NCBI RefSeq assembly: GCF_013387495.1
Contig: NZ_JABZEE010000037.1
Span: 62,001 to 126,000, forward strand
Length of the DNA: 64,000 nt
From: Streptomyces sp. PKU-EA00015
Lineage (GTDB): Bacteria > Actinomycetota > Actinomycetes > Streptomycetales > Streptomycetaceae
Direction: 5' to 3'
A program made the position numbers and the translations under genes. The notes beneath the pieces were generated by a model. The model worked only from the letters and a program-made list of their open reading frames with translations, did no database searches and was not told the DNA's origin. Shown here in pieces: positions 24,405-32,517 of this stretch. Within the stretch, counting starts at the first letter, position 1, and the number at the start of each line of letters is the position of its first letter.

Positions 24405-24559
24405 AGGTCGCCCTCTTCACCGGCGCCTCGCCGGTGGTCAACACCGTCCTCGTCGCGCTCGTCCCCGCCGTCTTCCTCCTCGGCGTCGCGCTGGCCCTGT
24501 GGCTGCGTCGCAGCCGGCCCGAGGTGTACGCCGGATTCGCCACCGAACCGAACGAGTAG
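24404..24559 (+). pseudogene. Relic: last 51 codons of an APC-family permease
   Basis: The frame reads KVALFTGASPVVNTVLVALV and continues through one transmembrane helix to LRRSRPEVYAGF and a TAG at 24557. This matches the final helix and tail of amino-acid permeases. There is no start codon or upstream membrane domain. It abuts the TetR relic head-to-head, which implies that one deletion removed both 5' ends and the promoter between them. Confidence 0.7.
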
Positions 24560-24572
24560 GGAACAACAGCCC

Positions 24573-25584
24573 GTGCCCACCGCAGACATCGTCCTCACCG
24601 CAGCAGGCGTCCGCACCCTCGACCCCGGCCGTCCGCACGCCACCGCCGTGGCCGTCAAGGACGGCACGATCGCCGCCGTCGGGGACGAGCACGACGTACA
24701 CCCGTGGCGCGGACCGGACACCGTGAGCATCGACCTGCCCGGTGCCACCGTCGTCCCCGGCCTCACCGACAGCCACAGCCACCCCGTGTGGGGACTGGAG
24801 ATGGCCACCGGCACCGACCTCTCCTCCGTACGCGACCTCGGCCGACTGCGCACCGCCCTGCGGGCGGCGGTCCCCAACGACGGATGGATCACCGCATACG
24901 GTCTCGACCACAACGTCTTCGGCGGCAAGCCCGTCGACCGCGACCTGATCGAGGACGTCCTCGGCGGCGCGCCCGCCTTCATCCGGCTCTACGACGGCCA
25001 CTCCGCCCTCGTCAGTGGCGCCGCACTGCGGGCCGCGGGCATCGACGGCCCCGGTCCTTCGAGCAGCGGGCCACCGTGGTGTGCGACAGCACGGGCCGTC
25101 CCACCGGGCACCTGATCGAGCACGCCGCCATGGACCTGGTCAGGGGACTCGTGCCCAAGCCGTCGGTCGCCGAGCGCCGGTCCCGGCTCGTCGAACTGCT
25201 GTCCGCGATGGCGGCGACCGGGCTGACCGGCGCCCATGTCATGGACCTCGGCGACGGCGACGTCCCCGAACTCCTCACCGCCGTCGAGGAGGAGGGCGAC
25301 CTGCCGCTGCGCCTGCGCCTCGCTCCCTGGTGCATGCCGCCCCGAAGGGTGCGGCGTCCTCCCGTGCCGGACTGACCGGCCTGATGGCCCTGGAGGGCTG
25401 CACCACCCACGCGGCCGTGGCCGGCGGTGAACAGGACGTGTCCGGCCGGATCACTCCCGGCCGCCGGGCGGATCTCACCGCCTTCGGCCTCGATCCCGTG
25501 GACGCCCCGGCGAACGAGGTCGCCGAGGCGCCGGTCCTGCTGACCATGAACGGAGGCCGCATCACCCACCGGTCGGCGGCGTAG
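24573..25584 (+). pseudogene. Broken YtcJ-type amidohydrolase (frameshift and internal deletion)
   Basis: The N-terminal 160 codons from GTG 24573 are intact: TLDPGRPHATAVAVKDG, then the metal motif DSHSHPVWGLEMA. A one-base loss in the CCCC run at 25049-25052 shifts the frame; the next frame continues EQRATVVCDSTGRPTGHLIE to LRLAPWCMP near 25335. There about 200 residues are missing and a third frame resumes with the C-terminal GLTGLMALEGCTTHAAVAGG and ends at a normal stop. The full family length is about 540 residues. It was probably the catabolic partner of the truncated permease upstream. Confidence 0.85.
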
Positions 25585-25712
25585 CCCGGCGGCGGGCCCG
25601 GTGTATCCGCCGGGCCCGCAAGGGATTCCCGTCGGCGCGGTGATGCCCGCTGTTACGATTCCCCGGCGTGCGAGAGCCGCGACTGCCCCTGCGACGAGGG
25701 AGGTTGATGAAT

Positions 25713-25769
25713 ATGGCCTGCGAGGCCCGCCCTCAGCATGCCCTTGTCCGGGCCGCGCGCGCAGTGTGA
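25713..25769 (+). CDS. Possible 18-residue leader peptide before the GNAT gene
   Basis: GGAGG is followed after 9 nt by an ATG opening MACEARPQHALVRAARAV and a TGA, which lies 34 bp before the GNAT start. The ribosome site is strong for so short a frame. It could be a leader or upstream ORF, but coincidence cannot be excluded. The rest of the 219-bp gap shows nothing else. Confidence 0.25.
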   Translation: MACEARPQHALVRAARAV

Positions 25770-25803
25770 GCGGCCCGGTCGTCAACACGACCAGGAGAGT
25801 CGC

Positions 25804-26316
25804 GTGTCTTCTTTCTCATCGGCCGGTACGGATCTGACCACCGACCGCCTCGTCCTGCGGATCTGGTCCGCGGGTGAACTCGCCGCCGTCCTCGGTGGCA
25901 CTCACCGCGCCCACTGGGCGGAGGACTTCCCCGCCGACGGCGACCGCGTCATCGCGGGCTTCGTCACCGGCAGCCCCGACGCCCTGCACGCGTACGGACA
26001 CCGGCTGGTCGTCGAGCGGGACACCGGGCTGGTGGTCGGCTCCATCGGCCTGTTGTGGCCGCCCACCGACGGGGCCGTCGAGATCGGGTACGGCATCGTG
26101 CCGTCCCGGCGCGGCCGGGGCTATGCCTCCGAAGCCACCCGCGCCCTCGCGCAGTTCGCCCTGACGGCGCCGGGAGTCCACACCGTGCACGCCCAGGTGG
26201 AGCTCTCGAACGCGGCCTCGGTCCGTGTGCTGGAGAAGGCCGGGCTGCGGCGCTGGAGCAGCGACGCGGACACGGCCCGCTTCCGCATGACGGCAGCGGA
26301 CCCGACCCCGCGGTGA
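25804..26316 (+). CDS. GNAT acetyltransferase, RimJ/RimL type
   Basis: A 170-residue acetyltransferase of the ribosomal-protein or small-molecule type. It opens with TDRLVLRIWSAGEL, carries VVGSIGLLW and the acetyl-CoA loop IVPSRRGRGYASEATRAL at about 100-117, and ends with VHAQVELSNAASVRVLEKAG, all typical of RimJ/RimL relatives. The substrate amine is unknown. AGGAG lies 6-8 nt before the GTG at 25804, which is preferred to longer frames without ribosome sites. It lies between the decayed amidohydrolase and the permease/amine oxidase operon and has no clear functional link to either. Confidence 0.88.
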   Translation: MSSFSSAGTDLTTDRLVLRIWSAGELAAVLGGTHRAHWAEDFPADGDRVIAGFVTGSPDALHAYGHRLVVERDTGLVVGSIGLLWPPTDGAVEIGYGIVPSRRGRGYASEATRALAQFALTAPGVHTVHAQVELSNAASVRVLEKAGLRRWSSDADTARFRMTAADPTPR

Positions 26317-26458
26317 CACCGCCCGGGGGCCGGCGGCGGGTGCTGCCCGCCGCCGGGCCCCGGTGCCGCGGCGACGCGCCGCCTGTGCACGCCCACGACG
26401 GAACGCCCTCCCGGCCCCTGATCGGGACGACAACTCGTCTGCCGCGCCGGGCAATTGT

Positions 26459-26473
26459 TCGACCACCTGTCGA
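26459..26473. promoter_or_regulatory. Inverted repeat TCGAC-N5-GTCGA upstream of the permease gene
   Basis: A short perfect dyad in the AT-richer part of the 194-bp gap, 38 bp before the permease ATG. It may be an operator for the permease/amine oxidase operon; no regulator gene is adjacent apart from the broken TetR. Confidence 0.35.
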
Positions 26474-26510
26474 TTGTGGCGTGGGTCACTCCGGAGGAAG
26501 CTCTCACGCC

Positions 26511-28034
26511 ATGGCAGACAACGGCACCCCTGAGGTGCAACGGCTCAAGGCGAACTCGGTCGGTCTCGTCGGCGTGGTCTTCATGGCGGTCGCCACGGCC
26601 GCACCCATCACGGCGATGACCGGCAACCTCCCCATCGCCGTCGGATTCGGCAACGGCACCGGCGCGCCCGCCGGTTATCTCTTCGCGACACTCGTCCTGA
26701 CCGTCTTCTCCGTCGGCTATGTCGCCATGGCGAGACGGATCACCGCGGCCGGCGCCTTCTACGGCTACATCTCCCACGGCCTGGGCCGGATCACGGGCAT
26801 GGCCTCGGGCATGCTCGCCGTCCTCGCGTACATCGTCTTCGAGGCCTCGATCGTCGGCGTCTTCGCCTACTTCGCACGGACGACCGTCGCCGACCAACTC
26901 GGTGTGAACCTGCCGTGGATCGTCTACGCGGCGGCGATGCTCGCGGTGACCGCCGCCCTCGCGTACTTCGACATCAACCTCACCGCCAAGGCGCTCGGCG
27001 TGATGCTCGTCGCCGAGATCGCGGTCCTCTTCGCCGTCGCCACCGCCGTCCTCCTCGCCGGCGGCGGCCCGGACGGCATCCCGCTCGAACCGGTCAACCC
27101 GAAGAACGCCTTGACCGGCGCCTCGGCCGGTCTCGGCCTCTTCTTCGCCTTCTGGTCATGGGTCGGCTTCGAGTCGACCGCCATGTACGGCGAGGAGTCC
27201 CGCGATCCCAAGCGCGTCATTCCCCGGGCGACCCTCGTGTCCGTCATCGGCGTCGGGCTCTTCTACATCTACGTCTCGTGGATGACGATCGCCGGAAACG
27301 GCCTGAGCGGCGCCGTCGAGGTCTCCTCCTCCACCAGCCCGCTCGACCTCTTCTTCGACCCCACCACCGCCTTCATCGGCGCCTGGGCCGTCGACGCCTT
27401 CCAATGGCTGCTGCTCACCGGCTCGTTCGCCTGCGGCATGGCCTTCCACCAGTGCGCCTCGCGCTACCTGTACGCGATCGGGCGCGAGGGCTTCCTGCAT
27501 CCGGCCCTCGGCAGAACGCACCGCTCGCACGGCTCCCCGTACATCGCCTCCTATGTCCAGAGCGCCATCGCCGTCGTGCTCGTCGGCGCCTTCTGGCTCA
27601 CCGGGCAGGACCCGTACATCCACCTCTACACCCTGCTCGCCATCCTCGGCACGATGGCGATCCTCATCGTCCAGACGCTGTGCTCTTTCGCCGTCGTCGG
27701 CTACTTCCGCCGGAACCACCCCGAGGACCGTCACTGGTTCAGGACCCTCACCGCACCGCTGCTCGGCGGCGTGGGCATGATCGCCGTCGTCGTCCTGCTG
27801 GTGCTGAACATGGAGACCGCGGCAGGCCTCGCCGCCGACTCGGTCTTCTTCGCGGCGATCCCCTGGATCGTCGGCGCCGTCTTCCTCGGCGGGCTCGGAC
27901 TCGGCCTCTACCTGAAGGCCAAGCGGCCCGACCGGTACGAGATCATCGGCCGGATCGTCCTGGAGGACGCGACCGAACGCACCGAGGACGACGAGCGGCC
28001 CGCGCCCGGCACCGCCGCCGTCACCCAGAGCTGA
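26511..28034 (+). CDS. APC-family amino acid/amine permease
   Basis: A 507-residue transporter with about 12-14 hydrophobic helices. The APC superfamily signature FMAVATAAPITAMTGNLP is in the first helix, and the family-typical GFESTAMYGEESRDPKRVIPRA follows helix 6. It should import an amine or amino acid across the plasma membrane. Its stop is 26 bp before the Tat-exported amine oxidase gene, and the two form an operon in which transport and oxidation probably share a substrate such as a polyamine or aromatic amine. GGAGGAAG stands about 10 nt before the ATG at 26511. Confidence 0.9.
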   Translation: MADNGTPEVQRLKANSVGLVGVVFMAVATAAPITAMTGNLPIAVGFGNGTGAPAGYLFATLVLTVFSVGYVAMARRITAAGAFYGYISHGLGRITGMASGMLAVLAYIVFEASIVGVFAYFARTTVADQLGVNLPWIVYAAAMLAVTAALAYFDINLTAKALGVMLVAEIAVLFAVATAVLLAGGGPDGIPLEPVNPKNALTGASAGLGLFFAFWSWVGFESTAMYGEESRDPKRVIPRATLVSVIGVGLFYIYVSWMTIAGNGLSGAVEVSSSTSPLDLFFDPTTAFIGAWAVDAFQWLLLTGSFACGMAFHQCASRYLYAIGREGFLHPALGRTHRSHGSPYIASYVQSAIAVVLVGAFWLTGQDPYIHLYTLLAILGTMAILIVQTLCSFAVVGYFRRNHPEDRHWFRTLTAPLLGGVGMIAVVVLLVLNMETAAGLAADSVFFAAIPWIVGAVFLGGLGLGLYLKAKRPDRYEIIGRIVLEDATERTEDDERPAPGTAAVTQS

Positions 28035-28060
28035 CCCCCTCTTCCTCCCAGGAGCGCCCC

Positions 28061-29743
28061 ATGGCACGCACCACCCCGATGCACCTCCTGAAGCGACTCG
28101 CCGCCGACCACGCAGCCGCCCGACGCCTGCGGATACCCGTCGCCGAACTGCGCGGCGAGCGAAGCGAGACGGGTCTCCCTCCGGCCGGAGGCCGGGAGAG
28201 GTCCGAGCCGGTCGGCCGCAGGTCCCTGCTCAAGTACGCCGCCGCGGCCGGCGTGGCCACCACTGCGGCAGCCGTCTCCCGGCCCGTGCCCGCCGCCGCG
28301 GCGACACCGCGGTCCCTGGCCGGCAGCGGTGCGCGGATCGCGGTCGTCGGCGCCGGGATCTCCGGGCTCACCGCGGCCCTCACCCTCCAGGACGCGGGCC
28401 TCGCCCCGGTGCTCTACGAGGCGAACCCCTCCCGCGTCGGCGGCCGGATGTGGACTCAGCGCGACCACTGGGCGTACGGGCAGACCTCCGAGATCGGCGG
28501 AGAGCTGATCGACACCGGCCACAAGAAGATGCTGGGGCTCTGCCGCCGCTTCGACCTGCCTGTGGAGGACTTCCTCGGCGGCGGGCCCACCGGCGCGGAG
28601 GAAGTGCTCTGGTTCCACGGCGCCTACTACCCGCGCCACCAGGCCGACGAGGACTTCAAGGCGGTCTACCAGTCGCTGCGTCACGACCTGTCCGAGGCGG
28701 GCGAGGTCATGTGGAACCGGACCACACCCGCCGGCACCGCACTCGACACCATGTCGATATACGAATGGATCGAGTCGCGCGTCCCGGGCGGTCACTCCTC
28801 GCCGCTGGGCCGGTTCATCGACGTCGCCTACAACCTGGAGTACGGCGCCGACACCACCGAGCAGTCCTCCCTGGCCCTGGTCCTGCTGATGGGCTACCAG
28901 ACCAATCCGGGCCACTTCAACGTCTGGGGTCTGTCCAACGAGCGCTACCACATCACCGGCGGCAACGACCGGCTCCCTCACGCCATCGCGGACGCGCTCG
29001 CCCCCGGAACCCTGCGCCCGGGCTGGTCGCTGACCGCCGTACGCGCCAACGCGGACGGCACGCAGACCCTCACCTTCGACGAGGCGGGCAGCCTGCGGAC
29101 CGTCACCGCGGACCACACCGTACTGTGCGTCCCGCTGCCCGTCCTGCAGCAACTCGACCTCAGCCGGGCCGGGTTCGATCCGCTGATGCAGAACCTGCTG
29201 CGGGACGCGCGGATGGGGCACTGCACCAAGCTCAACATGCAGTTCGGCACCCGGCCCTGGCGCGGCACCGGCGCGTGGCCCGGTGTGTCGGCGGGCGACT
29301 GCTTCACCGACACGGACGTCCAGCAGACCTGGGACACCACCAAGATCCAGCCGGGCACGGGCGGCATCCTCATCCAGTACGGCGGTGGAAGCCTCGCTCG
29401 GGAACTCACGCCCGCCGGGCCCTTCTCCACCGAGTCCGACCCGTACGTGCGCGACCTGGTCGCCCGCCGGCTCGCGGGCATCGACGCCTTCTTCCCCGGC
29501 ACCTCCCGGGCCTACACGGGCCGTGCCCAGCTCTCCGCATGGCACCGCAACCCGTACTCCCTCGGCGCCTACTCCTGCTGGCCGATCGGCTACCTGCACC
29601 GGTACGCGGGCTACGAGGGGACCGCGCAGGGCAACGTCCACATCGGCGGCGAGCACTGCAGCTACGACTTCCAGGGGTTCATGGAAGGCGGCGCGACGGA
29701 GGGTGAGCGCGCCGCGCTGGAGGTCGTCGACGCGCTGAGCTAG
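28061..29743 (+). CDS. Tat-exported flavin monoamine oxidase
   Basis: A 560-residue flavin amine oxidase. An N-terminal extension carries the twin-arginine signal GRRSLLKYAAAAGVATTAA at about residues 52-71, so the folded FAD protein is exported. The FAD fold follows (IAVVGAGISGLTAALTLQ, about 92-109), then VGGRMWTQ, and the C-terminal FAD loop IGGEHCSYDFQGFMEGG with aromatic cage residues. It oxidises primary or secondary amines to aldehydes with release of hydrogen peroxide and ammonia. AGGAG lies 7 nt before the ATG. It is cotranscribed with the permease. An amidohydrolase relic follows, once perhaps the third gene. Confidence 0.9.
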   Translation: MARTTPMHLLKRLAADHAAARRLRIPVAELRGERSETGLPPAGGRERSEPVGRRSLLKYAAAAGVATTAAAVSRPVPAAAATPRSLAGSGARIAVVGAGISGLTAALTLQDAGLAPVLYEANPSRVGGRMWTQRDHWAYGQTSEIGGELIDTGHKKMLGLCRRFDLPVEDFLGGGPTGAEEVLWFHGAYYPRHQADEDFKAVYQSLRHDLSEAGEVMWNRTTPAGTALDTMSIYEWIESRVPGGHSSPLGRFIDVAYNLEYGADTTEQSSLALVLLMGYQTNPGHFNVWGLSNERYHITGGNDRLPHAIADALAPGTLRPGWSLTAVRANADGTQTLTFDEAGSLRTVTADHTVLCVPLPVLQQLDLSRAGFDPLMQNLLRDARMGHCTKLNMQFGTRPWRGTGAWPGVSAGDCFTDTDVQQTWDTTKIQPGTGGILIQYGGGSLARELTPAGPFSTESDPYVRDLVARRLAGIDAFFPGTSRAYTGRAQLSAWHRNPYSLGAYSCWPIGYLHRYAGYEGTAQGNVHIGGEHCSYDFQGFMEGGATEGERAALEVVDALS

Positions 29744-29806
29744 CAGGGTCCGGCGGGCCCGGGCTGCGGCCGGGGTCCGCCGGACAGGCACCGGCCGCGG
29801 CCGTCA

Positions 29807-29911
29807 GGTCCGTTCCTCTCCCGCGACATCCTGCGCTCGGCCCCGAAGGACATCCCCGGCACCGTCGCGGAGACTGTCGTGGTCGGCGGCCGGGTGGAAT
29901 GCGGCGGCTGA
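29807..29911 (+). pseudogene. Relic: C-terminal 34 codons of an amidohydrolase
   Basis: One frame reads GPFLSRDILRSAPKDIPGT then VVVGGRVECGG and a stop. This is the typical end of Amidohydrolase_3 proteins, where a final beta-strand carries VxGGRVxx. No start codon, metal site or upstream homology remains in the 63 bp after the amine oxidase stop. Confidence 0.55.
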
Positions 29912-29928
29912 CCGAAGGCAGGCCGTCG

Positions 29929-29934
29929 TAGGGT
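29929..29934 (+). promoter_or_regulatory. -10 element TAGGGT of a leaderless promoter
   Basis: TAGGGT lies 7 nt before GTG 29942 and has the same spacing as at 12584. It supports starting the aldo/keto reductase at 29942 instead of the in-frame GTG at 29933, which overlaps the box. Confidence 0.5.
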
Positions 29935-29941
29935 GACGGGC

Positions 29942-30898
29942 GTGACGACACTGGACGACGCACACCAGGAAACGGTGCTCTACGGGTGCATGGGGCTCGG
30001 CGGGAGCTGGGACACCGAGCCCTATGGCGCGCAGGAGATCGCCCAGGCCGAGGCGGTGGTCGAGGCGGCGCTGGAGTGCGGCATCACCACCTTCGACCAC
30101 GCCGACATCTACCGGCACGGCAAGGCCGAGGCGGTCTTCGGCGAGGTGCTGGCGAGGACGCCCGGGCTGCGCGAGCGTATCGTCGTGCAGACCAAGTGCG
30201 GCATCCGGCTCGCGGACGGTGACCGGCCCGGCATCTACGACCTGCGGGGCCGGACGGTCCGCCGCCGGGTCGAGGAGAGCCTGACCCGGCTGCGGACCGA
30301 CGTCATCGACGTCCTGCTGCTGCACCGTCCGGACCCGCTGGCGGACCCCGACGACCTCGCCGAGGCGCTGACCGCACTGCACCGGCAGGGTCTGGTGCGC
30401 CGTTTCGGCGTGTCGAACATGGGGGCGGCCCAGATCGCGCAGCTACAGGCCAGGCTCGACGTCCCGCTGGTCGCCAACCAGTTGGAGATGAGCCTCCACC
30501 GGCGCGACTGGCTCGAAGCCGGAGTCCTGGTGAACACCCCGGCGGCCGCGGCCAACGGCTTCCCGTTCGGGACCGTCGAGTTCTGCCGGGACAACGGGGT
30601 GCGGCTTCAGGCGTGGGGCGCCCTCGCACAGGGGCGCTACACGGGCCTGCAGGAGACGGCCGAAGAGGAGGCGACCGCGCAGTTGGTCGCCGCCATGGCG
30701 AAGGCGAAGGGCACGACGCCGGAGACCATCCTGCTGTGGTGGCTGCGGCGTCACCCCGCGCGGATCGCACCGGTCGTCGGCAGCGCGCGCCCCGAACGGA
30801 TCCGTGCCTGCCGCGACGCCGTGCAGCAGGACCCGGAGCTGAGCCACGAGGAGTGGTACGAGCTCTGGCTCACCGCGCGCGGCGAGCCGCTGCCCTGA
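29942..30898 (+). CDS. Aldo/keto reductase
   Basis: A 318-residue AKR of the YdhF/Tas-like group. The tetrad is visible in order: D and Y in TTFDHADIYRHGKAE, K in IVVQTKCGI, and a catalytic-site H in LLLHRPDPL. The NADPH-binding end PVVGSARPERI is present. It reduces carbonyls to alcohols in the cytosol. The GTG at 29942 follows a TAGGGT -10 box by 7 nt and is preferred; the in-frame GTG at 29933 would lie inside the promoter. It is convergent with the choline operon and they share a hairpin terminator. The natural substrate is unknown; aldehydes from the amine oxidase or choline dehydrogenase are possible. Confidence 0.88.
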   Translation: MTTLDDAHQETVLYGCMGLGGSWDTEPYGAQEIAQAEAVVEAALECGITTFDHADIYRHGKAEAVFGEVLARTPGLRERIVVQTKCGIRLADGDRPGIYDLRGRTVRRRVEESLTRLRTDVIDVLLLHRPDPLADPDDLAEALTALHRQGLVRRFGVSNMGAAQIAQLQARLDVPLVANQLEMSLHRRDWLEAGVLVNTPAAAANGFPFGTVEFCRDNGVRLQAWGALAQGRYTGLQETAEEEATAQLVAAMAKAKGTTPETILLWWLRRHPARIAPVVGSARPERIRACRDAVQQDPELSHEEWYELWLTARGEPLP

Positions 30899-30911
30899 CC
30901 GGACAACGCTG

Positions 30912-30956
30912 CGCGGGCGGGGCCGCGCCGGGCGTCCCGGGACGGTCCCGCCCGCG
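30912..30956. terminator. Two-tier hairpin between convergent transcripts
   Basis: CGCGGGCGGGGCC (30912-30924) pairs with GGTCCCGCCCGCG (30944-30956), with one G-U pair, and the loop holds an inner stem CCGGG-CGT-CCCGG. It lies between the aldo/keto reductase and the end of the choline operon and can end both. Confidence 0.8.
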
Positions 30957-30969
30957 TGTCGCGGACAGT

Positions 30970-32517
30970 TCAGCGGTCCTCGCGGAGCAGGTCGGCGCAC
31001 TTCTCGCCGATCATCATCGTGGTGATGCACGGATTGACCGTGACGAGGTCCGGCATGACCGACCCGTCCGCCACCCGCAGCCCCTCCACGCTTTTCACGC
31101 GCAGCCGGGCGTCGAGGGGAGCCGTCGGATCGTCGTCCGCGCCCATCTTCACCGTGCAGGCGGGGTGGTACACGGTGTTGTGCGTCTTGTGGATGTAGTC
31201 GAGCAGTTCGTCGTCCGTGCGGACATCGGGCCCCGGCGCGAGTTCCGCCCCGGCCCAGCGGGCGAGCGCGGGCTGCGCGGCGATGCGGCGCGCGAGCTTC
31301 AGGCCGTAGGTCATCACCCGTACGTCGTGTTCGTGGGTGAAGTACCGCGGGTCGACCATCGGCTTGTCGCGGTAGTCGCGCGTCCGCAGCCGCACCGTGC
31401 CGCGCGACTTCGCGCGCGTCACGTTGGGCGTGAGGCAGAAGGCGTTCTCGGACGTCGGATAGCCGTGGCGGGCGGTGTTCATGTCGAAGGGAACCGAGCC
31501 GTAGTGGAACATCAGGTCGGGCCGGTCCAGGCCCGGCTCGGTGTCGTAGAAGACGCCCGCCTCCCACCACTGGCTGGACGTCGTGGTCATCGGCTGCTTC
31601 GCCTCCCACATGATCACGCCCTCGGGGTGGTCCTGGAGGTTCTCGCCGACCCCGGCCGAGTCGACGAGCACGTCCACGCCCAAGTCCCGCAGATGCGCCG
31701 CCGGGCCGATCCCGGAGAGCATCAGCAGCTTCGGGGTGTCGATCGAGCCGCAGGAGACGACCACCTCACGGCGGGCGCGGACCGTGCGGGTGCGGATCAG
31801 ATCGGGGTCCAGGTACTCGGCGCCGGTACAGCGGCGGCCGTCGAACACCAGCTTCTTGGCGCGTACCCCGGTGCGTATCTCCAGGTTCGGCCGCTTGCCC
31901 ATCACCGGGTGGAGATAGGCGACCGATGACGACTGGCGGATGTTGTTCTCGTCCGAGTTGATCTGGAACCAGTTGGCGCCCCGCACCACCGTCGTCCCGG
32001 TGTTGAACGCCGTCGTCGGTATGCCCTCCTGCGCGCACGCCTCCAGCACCGCCGCCCCGCACGGATCGCCGCCCTTGAGCGTGCGCAGCTTCACCGGGCC
32101 GGTGCGGCCGTGGTGGTCGCCCGGCGCGTCGTTGTTCTCGAGCCGGCGGTACAGCGGGAACAGGTCCGCCGCGCTCCAGCCCGTACACCCGGCCGCGGCC
32201 CAGTCGTCCAGGTCCTCCGCCGGCGCCCAGAACGCGATGCACGAGTTGTGCGACGAGCAGCCGCCGAGCACCTTGGCGCGGGCGTGCCGCATGAAGCTGT
32301 TGCCGCTCGCCTGCGGCTCGACCGGGTAGTCCCAGTCGTAGCCCGACTCCAGCAGGCCCATCCAGCGTTCCAGCCTCAGGACGTTGTCGTCCCCGACGTC
32401 GCTCGGCCCCGCCTCCAGGACGCACACCGTGACGGACGGGTCCTCGCTGAGCCGCGCGGCGACGACGTTCCCCGCGGTTCCGCCGCCGACGACGACGTAG
32501 TCGAACTCTTCGGTCAT
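30970..32517 (-). CDS. betA: GMC oxidoreductase, choline dehydrogenase
   Basis: A 515-residue FAD enzyme of the glucose-methanol-choline family. YVVVGGGTAGNVVAARL forms the ADP-binding fold at about 7-23, VLGGCSSHNSCIAFW is GMC signature 1, GSIDTPKLLMLSGIGP is signature 2, and the catalytic His is in YHPACTVKMG near the C-terminus. It oxidises choline to betaine aldehyde, possibly on to betaine. The ATG overlaps the permease stop by four bases (ATGA). The presence of betaine aldehyde dehydrogenase, betaine monooxygenase and the demethylation enzymes in the same operon makes choline the best substrate call. It is the last gene, and a terminator follows. Confidence 0.9.
   Translation of the reverse strand: MTEEFDYVVVGGGTAGNVVAARLSEDPSVTVCVLEAGPSDVGDDNVLRLERWMGLLESGYDWDYPVEPQASGNSFMRHARAKVLGGCSSHNSCIAFWAPAEDLDDWAAAGCTGWSAADLFPLYRRLENNDAPGDHHGRTGPVKLRTLKGGDPCGAAVLEACAQEGIPTTAFNTGTTVVRGANWFQINSDENNIRQSSSVAYLHPVMGKRPNLEIRTGVRAKKLVFDGRRCTGAEYLDPDLIRTRTVRARREVVVSCGSIDTPKLLMLSGIGPAAHLRDLGVDVLVDSAGVGENLQDHPEGVIMWEAKQPMTTTSSQWWEAGVFYDTEPGLDRPDLMFHYGSVPFDMNTARHGYPTSENAFCLTPNVTRAKSRGTVRLRTRDYRDKPMVDPRYFTHEHDVRVMTYGLKLARRIAAQPALARWAGAELAPGPDVRTDDELLDYIHKTHNTVYHPACTVKMGADDDPTAPLDARLRVKSVEGLRVADGSVMPDLVTVNPCITTMMIGEKCADLLREDR

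Noticed and set aside
25049..25052. Programmed frameshifting in the amidohydrolase
   Set aside because: A later large deletion and third frame show the gene is dead, so a programmed shift would serve no purpose.
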